Positions 55,769 through 64,000 of a stretch of DNA of 64,000 nt are shown piece after piece. Below the pieces are notes generated by a model that worked only from the letters and a program-made list of their open reading frames with translations, searched no databases and was not told the DNA's origin. The stretch's first letter is position 1. Each line of letters begins with the position of its first letter. The stretch covers positions 1-64,000 of the forward strand of contig JAPOXW010000004.1 of NCBI GenBank assembly GCA_026706895.1. The letters are read 5' to 3'. The position numbers and the translations under genes are program-made. Origin of the DNA: Gammaproteobacteria bacterium. Its GTDB lineage: Bacteria > Pseudomonadota > Gammaproteobacteria > Poriferisulfidales > Poriferisulfidaceae.

Positions 55769-56230
55769 TCACCGACGTACTTGGAAAAATTTTCGCAGTA
55801 AGGTTCCGCTTTGCGTCGCACACACACCCGAAGTTACGGCGAAGCGATGGTTCAGGAAAGTCAGCTCACGTGCATCGTACGCGCCCCCGAGACAGCCCGC
55901 CTTCGGGTCCGCAGCACCGAAGACCAGACGCTCCACGCGCGCCGCGACTGCCGCACCCACGCACATCAGGCAAGGCTCCAGCGTGACGTACAGGGTGGCA
56001 CCCGGCAAGCGGTAATTTCCGACCTTCAAGCTTGCCTCGCGCAATGCGACGATCTCGGCATGCGCGCTGGGGTCGTTCCGTTCGATGCTGCAATTGCGAC
56101 CGGTACCCACCACGGCACCCTCCAGTGTTACGACCGCACCGACCGGCACCTCTTCGGCGTTCGCCGCCTGCTCCGCCAGGTCCAAGGCCTGACGCATCAT
56201 TGCCTCGTCGAACGCATCTGCTGTTGTCAC
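55769..56230 (-). CDS. tadA: tRNA adenosine(34) deaminase
   Basis: TadA converts A34 to inosine in tRNA-Arg(ACG). The zinc ligands and catalytic Glu are in [10 protein letters not shown] and [14 protein letters not shown] 56230 is chosen: it overlaps the guaA stop (GTGA), typical of coupling, and gives 153 residues; the track's longer form extends into guaA. guaB-guaA-tadA order is common in gammaproteobacteria. Confidence 0.95.
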   Translation of the reverse strand: MTTADAFDEAMMRQALDLAEQAANAEEVPVGAVVTLEGAVVGTGRNCSIERNDPSAHAEIVALREASLKVGNYRLPGATLYVTLEPCLMCVGAAVAARVERLVFGAADPKAGCLGGAYDARELTFLNHRFAVTSGVCATQSGTLLRKFFQVRR

Positions 56231-57786
56231 TCCCACTCCACGGTCGCAGGTGGCTTGCCGGAGATGTCGTAGCACACCCGGGCAATGCCGTCGATCTCGT
56301 TAATGATGCGCCGCGCGCAGCGGTCAAGGAATTCGTCCGGCAGACGTGCCCATCGCGCAGTCATGAAATCCTGCGTCTCCACCGCACGCAGGGTTACCAC
56401 GTAGTCGTAGCGCCGTCCATCGCCCATCACGCCCACCGACCGAACCGGCAGGAACACCACGAACGCCTGCGCAACCTGGTCGTACAGATCCCAGGCGCGC
56501 AGTTCCTCGATGAAGATCCGATCCGCCTCGCGCGCCAGCTCGAGGTATTCGGCACGCACTTCTCCCAGCACGCGGACTCCCAGCCCCGGCCCCGGGAACG
56601 GGTGGCGGCCGATCAATTCCTGCGGCAGGCCCAACGTCCGGCCAACCCGGCGGACTTCGTCCTTGAACAGTTCGCGCAGCGGCTCGACCAACTGGAGGTG
56701 CAGGGTTTCCGGCAAACCGCCGACATTGTGGTGCGACTTGATCAGATGCGCCTTGCCGGTCGCAGCTGCAGCCGATTCGATCACATCCGGATAGATGGTC
56801 CCCTGAGCCAGCCAGCGCACGTTCGGCAGCTGCTCCGCCTGCTCCTGGAATACGTGGATGAATTCGCGTCCAATGATCTTCCGCTTGTCTTCCGGATCCG
56901 TCACCCCGGCCAAGGCGGAGAGAAACCGCTCCCGGGCATCGACCTGGATCATCTGAACACCCAGATGCTCGGCAAAGGTCTCACGGACCTGCATTGCCTC
57001 CCCTGCGCGAAGCAGGCCGTTGTCCACGAAGATGCAGGTCAACTGCTCCCCGATGGCCCGAGCCAGCAGGGCTGCCACGACCGACGAGTCGACGCCTCCA
57101 GACAGAGCAAGAACCACACCATCTTTCCCCACCTGCGCGCGCACCGTCGCGATGCGGTCCTCAATAATCGCTTCGGGTTCCCACAACCCTTGGCAGCCGC
57201 AGTACTGCCGCACAAAACTTTCGATCAACCGCTGTCCTCCCGGGGTGTGGGTGACCTCCGGGTGGAACTGCAGCCCGAACCAAGGACGCGATTCATGTTC
57301 CAGTGCCGCGATTGGCACGCTCTCGGTGGATGCCGTTACCCGGAATCCCTCCGGCACCGTCTCCACGTGATCCCCGTGCGACATCCATACCTCGGCCTCC
57401 GAGTTCTCTCCCAGCGCTTCCATCAAGGAAGTCGCTCCATTGCGGCGCAATGTCGCCAGGCCGAATTCTCTGCGCTTCCCGGCATGCACCTCGGCGCCAT
57501 GGCGGCGAGCCAGCGCCTGCATGCCGTAGCAAATGCCGAGCACCGGAACATCCAAATCGAGCACCGCGTCCGGCACCGGCGGGTGGGCGTCTTCAGTCGT
57601 GGTCTCGGGACCGCCCGACAGAATTACGCCGCGGGGATCGAAGCCTCGAATCTGTTCCCCAGGCGCGTCGCAGGCGTAGATTTCACAATAGCAGCCGGCC
57701 TCGCGCACCCGGCGCGCGATCAACTGTACGTATTGCGAGCCGAAATCCAGTACCAGGATCCGTTCGGAATGGATGTCCGCAGTCAC
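56227..57786 (-). CDS. guaA: GMP synthase (glutamine-hydrolysing)
   Basis: GuaA aminates XMP to GMP. The 519-residue protein has an N-terminal class I glutaminase with the nucleophile in GICYGMQAL, the ATP pyrophosphatase PP-loop [12 protein letters not shown] and the C-terminal dimer domain ending KPPATVEWE. Start is GTG 57786, three bases after the guaB stop, so both are in one transcript. Confidence 0.98.
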   Translation of the reverse strand: MTADIHSERILVLDFGSQYVQLIARRVREAGCYCEIYACDAPGEQIRGFDPRGVILSGGPETTTEDAHPPVPDAVLDLDVPVLGICYGMQALARRHGAEVHAGKRREFGLATLRRNGATSLMEALGENSEAEVWMSHGDHVETVPEGFRVTASTESVPIAALEHESRPWFGLQFHPEVTHTPGGQRLIESFVRQYCGCQGLWEPEAIIEDRIATVRAQVGKDGVVLALSGGVDSSVVAALLARAIGEQLTCIFVDNGLLRAGEAMQVRETFAEHLGVQMIQVDARERFLSALAGVTDPEDKRKIIGREFIHVFQEQAEQLPNVRWLAQGTIYPDVIESAAAATGKAHLIKSHHNVGGLPETLHLQLVEPLRELFKDEVRRVGRTLGLPQELIGRHPFPGPGLGVRVLGEVRAEYLELAREADRIFIEELRAWDLYDQVAQAFVVFLPVRSVGVMGDGRRYDYVVTLRAVETQDFMTARWARLPDEFLDRCARRIINEIDGIARVCYDISGKPPATVEWE

Positions 57787-57789
57787 GGA

Positions 57790-59268
<1,479 letters not shown>

Positions 59269-59290
59269 CTATTGAGAATGTCCATACACT

Positions 59291-59320
59291 ATGATAATGC
59301 ATTGACCGTAAAAATGCCAA
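59291..59320 (-). promoter_or_regulatory. Candidate guaBA promoter
   Basis: On the minus strand TTGGCA (59320-59315), an 18-bp spacer and TATCAT (59296-59291) lie 35 bp before the guaB ATG. Five of six bases match in each hexamer. No PurR-like operator was identified. Confidence 0.4.
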
Positions 59321-59324
59321 ATTA

Positions 59325-60212
59325 ATGTCTCCTTATCCGTCCCTTTCCACCCTGCAAAACCGGCTTGGAATCTACGCCCGGCTGATCCGGCTGGACCGCC
59401 CGGTAGGGATCTGGCTTCTGCTGTGGCCGACCTTGTGGAGCCTGTGGTTGGTCTCGGGCGGCCTCCCGGCGACCCGACTGCTGCTGATCTTCATTGCCGG
59501 GGTGGTCCTGATGCGCTCAGCCGGGTGCGCCATCAACGACTACGCGGACCGGGACCTGGACCGGCAGGTTGCCCGGACCCGAAACCGCCCGCTGGCGCGC
59601 GGAGAGATCCCACCTCGCGAAGCGCTAGGAGTGACTGCCGTGCTGCTCGCCGGCGCGCTTGGGCTGGCCCTGATGCTGCCCCCGCTGACCCTGGCACTGG
59701 CCGTGCCGGCCGTCCTGCTGGCCGCCACTTATCCGTTTGCCAAACGTTGGCATCACCTGCCGCAGCTCCACCTCGGACTCAGTTTCGCGTGGGCCGTGCC
59801 GATGGCCATCAGCGCATACACCGGAGGCTGGCCGGAAGCCTGGGGGTGGCTTGCGTTCCTCGCCACCGTACTGTGGGTGGTCGCCTACGATACGCTGTAC
59901 GCCATGGCGGACCGGGAGGAAGACCTGGCGGCCGGCAACCGCTCCACGGCCATCCTGTTCGGCTCTGCCGACATTTTCATGGTGGCATTGCTGCAGGGGC
60001 TGTTCCTGCTGACGATGTTACTGCTCGGAATCCAGCTTTCCCTGCCACCCGCCTACTACAGCGGGCTGGCGATAGCCCTCGCGCTGGCCGCCAATCAGAT
60101 TTGGCGAGTGCGCGGCAGGGATCCGAAGGCCTGCTTCTGGGCTTTCAACGATAACGTGTGGATCGGGGCGGCAATCTGGGCGGGCATCGCCTTGGCCCTG
60201 ACTGGCACGTGA
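59325..60212 (+). CDS. ubiA: 4-hydroxybenzoate polyprenyltransferase
   Basis: UbiA attaches the isoprenoid tail to 4-hydroxybenzoate in ubiquinone synthesis, in the inner membrane. The 295-residue protein has about eight helices and the two aspartate-rich motifs NDYADRDLD and DREEDLAAG; LIRLDRPVGIWLLLWPT is typical of the N-terminus. ubiC is not adjacent. No ribosome site is obvious; the ATG lies next to the guaB promoter. Confidence 0.95.
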   Translation: MSPYPSLSTLQNRLGIYARLIRLDRPVGIWLLLWPTLWSLWLVSGGLPATRLLLIFIAGVVLMRSAGCAINDYADRDLDRQVARTRNRPLARGEIPPREALGVTAVLLAGALGLALMLPPLTLALAVPAVLLAATYPFAKRWHHLPQLHLGLSFAWAVPMAISAYTGGWPEAWGWLAFLATVLWVVAYDTLYAMADREEDLAAGNRSTAILFGSADIFMVALLQGLFLLTMLLLGIQLSLPPAYYSGLAIALALAANQIWRVRGRDPKACFWAFNDNVWIGAAIWAGIALALTGT

Positions 60213-60396
60213 GGCCCGCTCACTCGATCAAGCGCCTTCTTGTTCACCTATAATGTAGATTCTATACAGCATTGAATCGCAATCGGACGTTTTGGCAGAA
60301 CTGGCAAAAAGAGCGCATTCATATTATTGGGAAGGCTAACCCGCATTGCAGCACGCACGGCAAAATGATTCGACACGCCTCTGCCACAGCATTCTG

Positions 60397-60687
60397 ATGG
60401 GAAGGGATCAGACACTGGCGCTCCTGCGGCAGCATAAAGCCGCTCTGGCACAGCAGTTCGCCGTCTCGGATATTGCCATTTTCGGGTCGACCGCCCGCGA
60501 CGAAGCCTCGGATACGAGCGATATCGACGTTCTGGTCCGGTTTGACGGACCGACCACGACCGAAGGCTTCTTCGGCTTGCTGTTCTATCTGGAAGATCTC
60601 TTCGGCCGCCGCATTGACTTGGTCACGGACCAGGCACTGCGGAAAGAATTCCGCGCCCATATAGAGCAGGAAGCCATCCATGCCTGA
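60397..60687 (+). CDS. mntA: MntA-type minimal nucleotidyltransferase (antitoxin)
   Basis: The 96-residue protein has the nucleotidyltransferase motif IFGSTARDEASDTSDIDVLV. MntA proteins AMPylate a tyrosine of the partner HepT RNase to silence it. ATG 60397 (MGRDQTLALL) is preferred to the track's upstream start. It overlaps the hepT-like gene by 8 bp. A TATAAT at 60249-60254 may belong to its promoter, though without a -35. Confidence 0.9.
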   Translation: MGRDQTLALLRQHKAALAQQFAVSDIAIFGSTARDEASDTSDIDVLVRFDGPTTTEGFFGLLFYLEDLFGRRIDLVTDQALRKEFRAHIEQEAIHA

Positions 60688-61033
60688 CCCCCGTAAGCCG
60701 GATCGCGGCTGGCAGCTATACGTCGACGACATGATCGAGTGCATGCGCAAGATTCAGTCCTACACGAAACAGACGGACAAGGCCGCGTTCATTGCCAATT
60801 CCCTCGTCTACGATGCCACGCTCCGAAACCTTGAACTGATCGGCGAGGCCGCCACCCATATTCCGGAAGACATACGGGACGCGCATCCGGAAATACCCTG
60901 GCGGACCGTCATCGCGGCCCGGAACCGAATCATCCACGGCTACCTCGGCATCGACGACAGTCTGATCTGGCATATGGTCGAAAACAGCATCCCGAATCTA
61001 TTACCAATACTGGAGGATTTGCAGAGTTCGTGA
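60680..61033 (+). CDS. hepT: HepT-like (DUF86) RNase toxin
   Basis: The 117-residue HEPN protein carries the RNase motif RNRIIHGY near residue 80, where the Tyr is the usual AMPylation target of MntA. With the overlapping mntA gene it forms a type VII toxin-antitoxin module. Both catalytic motifs are intact, so the pair is probably active. It abuts bioB, whose ATG is 23 bp after its stop. Confidence 0.9.
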   Translation: MPDPRKPDRGWQLYVDDMIECMRKIQSYTKQTDKAAFIANSLVYDATLRNLELIGEAATHIPEDIRDAHPEIPWRTVIAARNRIIHGYLGIDDSLIWHMVENSIPNLLPILEDLQSS

Positions 61034-61056
61034 ACTTTGGAAACAGGATCAAGCGC

Positions 61057-62025
61057 ATGTCTTCCACAGCCCGCCACGATTGGACCCTCTCCGAAGTCCG
61101 CGATCTTCTGAATCGCCCGTTCAGCGACCTGATCCATCAGGCGCAGACCATCCATCGTGCCTGCCATGATCCGAACCAGGTGCAGGTCAGTACCTTGTTG
61201 TCGATCAAGACCGGTGGCTGTCCGGAAGATTGCGCCTACTGCCCGCAGAGTGCTCACTACCAGACCGGGCTGGATCGAGAAAAACTTCTGGATCTGGAAG
61301 AGGTCCGGGAGGCCGCCCGCCGTGCGGTAGACAGCGGCGCGACCCGGTTCTGCCTAGGTGCAGCCTGGCGCTCACCGACCGACCGCGACCTGGACGGCGT
61401 GGTACAAATGATCGAAGTGGTGCGCGAACAGGGACTCGAGACCTGCGTGACGCTGGGAATGCTGAGCCATGAACAGGCAAAACGTCTCGCGGAGTGCGGC
61501 CTCGACTACTACAACCACAATCTGGATACCTCGCCGGAGTTCTACGGCGAAATCATCACCACCCGAACCTACCAGGACCGCCTGGATACATTGCAGCATG
61601 TCCGCGACGCCGGCATCCGGGTGTGCTGCGGCGGCATCCTTGGGATGGGCGAGTCCCGGGAGGACCGGGCCGGGCTTTTGACCCAACTCGCCACTCAGGA
61701 CCCCCACCCGGAGTCGGTCCCGATCAACCTCTTGGTACGAGTGTCCGGAACCCCCTTGGGAGAAGCGGAGGCACTGGACCCACTCGAGTTCGTGCGTACC
61801 ATTGCGGCAGCGCGAATCAGCATGCCCCACTCCATGGTCCGCCTGTCCGCGGGACGCGAAGACATGAGCGACGAGTTGCAGGCATTGTGCTTCGTAGCCG
61901 GAGCCAATTCCATCTTCTACGGCGAAACCCTCCTGACGACACCCAATCCCGACACTGCCCGCGACCAGGCACTGTTCTCCCGCCTGGGTCTGACGGCGCA
62001 ACAAAACCCTTCCTCCGCTCCCTGA
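61057..62025 (+). CDS. bioB: Biotin synthase
   Basis: BioB inserts sulfur into dethiobiotin by radical SAM chemistry. The [4Fe-4S] motif CPEDCAYC and the neighbouring SAHYQTG are present, with CVTLGML and [13 protein letters not shown] further on. The track's GTG start (61030) overlaps hepT; ATG 61057 has AGGA about eight bases upstream and gives 322 residues. First of bioB-bioF-coaBC. Confidence 0.96.
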   Translation: MSSTARHDWTLSEVRDLLNRPFSDLIHQAQTIHRACHDPNQVQVSTLLSIKTGGCPEDCAYCPQSAHYQTGLDREKLLDLEEVREAARRAVDSGATRFCLGAAWRSPTDRDLDGVVQMIEVVREQGLETCVTLGMLSHEQAKRLAECGLDYYNHNLDTSPEFYGEIITTRTYQDRLDTLQHVRDAGIRVCCGGILGMGESREDRAGLLTQLATQDPHPESVPINLLVRVSGTPLGEAEALDPLEFVRTIAAARISMPHSMVRLSAGREDMSDELQALCFVAGANSIFYGETLLTTPNPDTARDQALFSRLGLTAQQNPSSAP

Positions 62026-62033
62026 GGCCTCCC

Positions 62034-63182
62034 ATGAAGGACTGGCGCCGCCCGCGCCCGGCGATTCTGCGGCGGCAGCGGATCCTCCGCGGGGCAACCA
62101 ATACCGAAAACGCCTCTCTGGACGGCCGCCCCCAATCGATCTGGTGTGACAACGATTACCTGGGACTGAGTCGCGATCCCCGGGTCTGCGAGGCAATGGC
62201 TTCTGCAGCCAAACGCTACGGCGCAGGCGCGGGCGCCTCACCGTTGATCACCGGCCACACCGAAATCCACCAGTTGCTGGAGGAACGCCTTGCCGCCTTT
62301 ACCGGTCGCGACCGGGCGTTGGTCTTCAGCGCTGGCTACCTCACCAATCTCGGAACCGTGCAGGCGCTGGCCGAGCGCGGCGACACTCTGATCGAGGATC
62401 GCCTGAACCACGCCTCGCTACTGGACGCCGCCCGCCTGTCACGCGCCCGATGCTTGCGTTATCGCCATGCCGACGCCGCCGATGCGGCCCGGCTGCTGCA
62501 GGAACATCAAGCCCGGCTGATTCTGACCGATGGCGTGTTCAGCATGGATGGCGATACCGCGCCGGTAAGCGAACTGGCCGCCGCTGCCCGGGCACATGAT
62601 GCCCTGCTGCTGTGCGACGACGCACACGGCATTGGCGTGCTTGGAGCCCATGGAGGCGGGCTGCTCGAAGAAGCCGGGCTTTCTCAAGTAGAAGTTCCAC
62701 TGCTGGTGGGAACCTTGGGCAAGGCGCTGGGCGCCCAAGGCGGCTTCGTCGCCGGACCCGCCGATTTGATCGAGCATCTCCTCCAGTACGCCCGTAGTTA
62801 CGGTTACAGCACCGCGCTGGCCCCACCGCTCGCGGCCGCCGCAGACCAAGCTTTGAAACTACTGATCGACGAACCGGAGTATCGGGCGCGCTTGCGCGAC
62901 AACATCGAATACTTCCTCCAATGCGCGAAGCAACACGAATTGCCGCTGCAGCCTTCGCGCACCGCCATCCAACCTCTAATCCTAGATGACCCGGAGTCCG
63001 CGCTCGCAGCCAGCCGCTCCCTGTCGGAACAAAGTTTTGCCGTCTGTGCTATCCGTCCGCCCACCGTACCCGAAGGCACCTCCCGGCTGCGCATTACCCT
63101 GTCGGCCCGCCACACACGCGAGCAAATCGAGCGTTTCAGCGAAGCGCTCGCCGCCTGTTGCCCTGCTAAACTGGAAGTATGA
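62034..63182 (+). CDS. bioF: 8-amino-7-oxononanoate synthase
   Basis: BioF joins pimeloyl-ACP (or -CoA) and alanine, the first ring-building step of biotin synthesis. The 382-residue protein has DDAHGIGVLG and the PLP lysine in GTLGKALGAQGG. The track start at 61494 reads through bioB in another frame and is rejected; ATG 62034 is 8 bp after the bioB stop. Its TGA overlaps the coaBC start. bioH, bioC and bioD are not in the window. Confidence 0.95.
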   Translation: MKDWRRPRPAILRRQRILRGATNTENASLDGRPQSIWCDNDYLGLSRDPRVCEAMASAAKRYGAGAGASPLITGHTEIHQLLEERLAAFTGRDRALVFSAGYLTNLGTVQALAERGDTLIEDRLNHASLLDAARLSRARCLRYRHADAADAARLLQEHQARLILTDGVFSMDGDTAPVSELAAAARAHDALLLCDDAHGIGVLGAHGGGLLEEAGLSQVEVPLLVGTLGKALGAQGGFVAGPADLIEHLLQYARSYGYSTALAPPLAAAADQALKLLIDEPEYRARLRDNIEYFLQCAKQHELPLQPSRTAIQPLILDDPESALAASRSLSEQSFAVCAIRPPTVPEGTSRLRITLSARHTREQIERFSEALAACCPAKLEV

Positions 63183-64000
63183 CTCTTAGATACAGGAAAG
63201 TGCTGCTCGGCATCACCGGCAGCATCGCCGCCTACAAGGCCTGCGAATTGGTGCGCCTGCTGGTTCGGGATGGCGCCGAGGTCCAGGTGGTCATGAGCCC
63301 GGCGGCGGAACAGTTCGTCGGCGCCATGACATTAGAGGCGCTCAGCCACAGGCCCGTGCGTACCGCGTTGTTCGACCGCGAGGCAGAAATGTCGATGAGC
63401 CATATTGAATTGGCCCGATGGGCTGATGCCGTGGTCATCGCGCCGGCCTCTGCCCATTGCCTGGCCAAACTTGCGACTGGTTTGGCCGACGATCTCCTGA
63501 TGACCCTGTGTCTGGCCACGCGCGCCCCGATTCTGGTTGCCCCGGCCATGAACGCGGCGATGTGGGAAAACCCCGCAACCCAAGAACATGTCCATGCCCT
63601 CATCGAGCGCGGGGTCCAAGTCATCAGCCCGGACGTCGGCGAACAGGCATGCGGCGAGACCGGGCCAGGCCGCCTGCCCGACCCGGAGTATTTGCGGGCC
63701 GCCATCGAAGAACTCGGCACGGACTCCGCGCTAAAGGGCGTGCATGCCGTCGTCACGGCAGGGCCAACCCGGGAGCCGATTGATCCGGCTCGCTTCATCA
63801 GCAACTTCAGCACCGGTCGAATGGGCTGCGCGATCGCCGACGCCTTGCTGGAACGCGGTGCCCAAGTCACCCTGATTCACGGCCCGATCGACATTCCGCT
63901 TCCGCCGGATGCCGATTGCGTGGCGGTTACGACTGCCGCCGAAATGCTGGACGCGGTAATGGCGCACGTGGGCGACTGTCAATTGCTGGTCGCGAATGCA
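63179..64000 (+). CDS. coaBC: CoaBC, phosphopantothenoylcysteine synthetase/decarboxylase (3' truncated by window edge)
   Basis: The first 274 codons are visible. The CoaC decarboxylase domain starts KVLLGITGSIAAYKA, with PAMNAAMWENP and the active Cys in QACGETGPGRLP. The CoaB ligase domain then begins VVTAGPTREPIDPARFISNFSTGRMG. It makes 4'-phosphopantetheine for coenzyme A. ATG 63179 overlaps the bioF stop (ATGA), so biotin and CoA genes are translationally linked here. Confidence 0.95.
   Translation, partial: MTLRYRKVLLGITGSIAAYKACELVRLLVRDGAEVQVVMSPAAEQFVGAMTLEALSHRPVRTALFDREAEMSMSHIELARWADAVVIAPASAHCLAKLATGLADDLLMTLCLATRAPILVAPAMNAAMWENPATQEHVHALIERGVQVISPDVGEQACGETGPGRLPDPEYLRAAIEELGTDSALKGVHAVVTAGPTREPIDPARFISNFSTGRMGCAIADALLERGAQVTLIHGPIDIPLPPDADCVAVTTAAEMLDAVMAHVGDCQLLVANA

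Noticed and set aside
61494-62033. N-terminal extension of bioF
   Set aside because: This is bioB sequence in another frame; bioF homology starts at ATG 62034.

Overview
The window looks like a chromosomal segment of a methylotrophic gammaproteobacterium. Several neighbour sets are gammaproteobacterial in character (nudJ-mnmA near purB, surE-pcm-yqaA-nlpD, alaC-hom-thrC, guaB-guaA-tadA). A block of tetrahydromethanopterin (H4MPT) C1 genes (fae, mtdB, mch, mptG and accessory ligases) points to formaldehyde oxidation through H4MPT. No 16S rRNA or species-level marker is present, so a finer assignment is not possible from sequence alone.

Layout. 1-3901 (minus): the 5' part of a very GC-rich secreted repeat protein (cadherin-like, FnIII and Calx-beta domains) running off the left edge, with a 14-base G tract just upstream. 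4276-5947: fabG and fabD, without fabH or acpP. 5966-8521: infA convergent with clpA, no clpS alongside. 8675-16741: nudJ, mnmA, acnA, fumC, purB and a DUF1295 membrane protein. 16781-20431: alaC-hom-thrC amino-acid operon. 20474-22461: an AT-rich insertion carrying a DUF262/DUF1524 (GmrSD-like) defence gene, bounded by a decayed second copy of the alaC 5' end. 22541-25682: DUF498 protein, then nlpD, yqaA, pcm, surE. 25847-28077: Smr protein, moeA, moaE (molybdenum cofactor). 28150-38555: a terminator, then one long minus-strand array reading purL, mptG, mtdB, ATP-grasp, mch, RimK-like ligase, CitG-like protein, fae.

38641-38997 is ssrA (tmRNA). Directly downstream sits a lower-GC island (about 39.1-42.6 kb) with an XcyI-like type II restriction endonuclease, its methyltransferase, a small ribbon-helix-helix protein and two unknown ORFs. 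The core resumes with fdxA, an AddB-like PD-(D/E)XK nuclease, a family-4 uracil-DNA glycosylase and leuA. 48445-55606 is a branched-chain-type ABC transporter linked to an AMP-binding ligase-like protein. 55769-60212 holds tadA, guaA, guaB and ubiA. 60397-61033 is a MntA-HepT type toxin-antitoxin pair. 61057-64000 holds bioB, bioF and the start of coaBC.

How the parts fit. Fae, MtdB and Mch form the central part of formaldehyde-to-formyl-H4MPT oxidation; MptG and the ligases are likely cofactor biosynthesis; purL makes purines and shares the transcription direction. The most unusual stretches are the defence gene that has rebuilt the alaC 5' end, the restriction-modification island behind ssrA, and the repeat adhesin with its homopolymer tract. 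I found no single clearly new multi-gene system; these are the best candidates. No CRISPR array, rRNA or ordinary tRNA gene was recognised.
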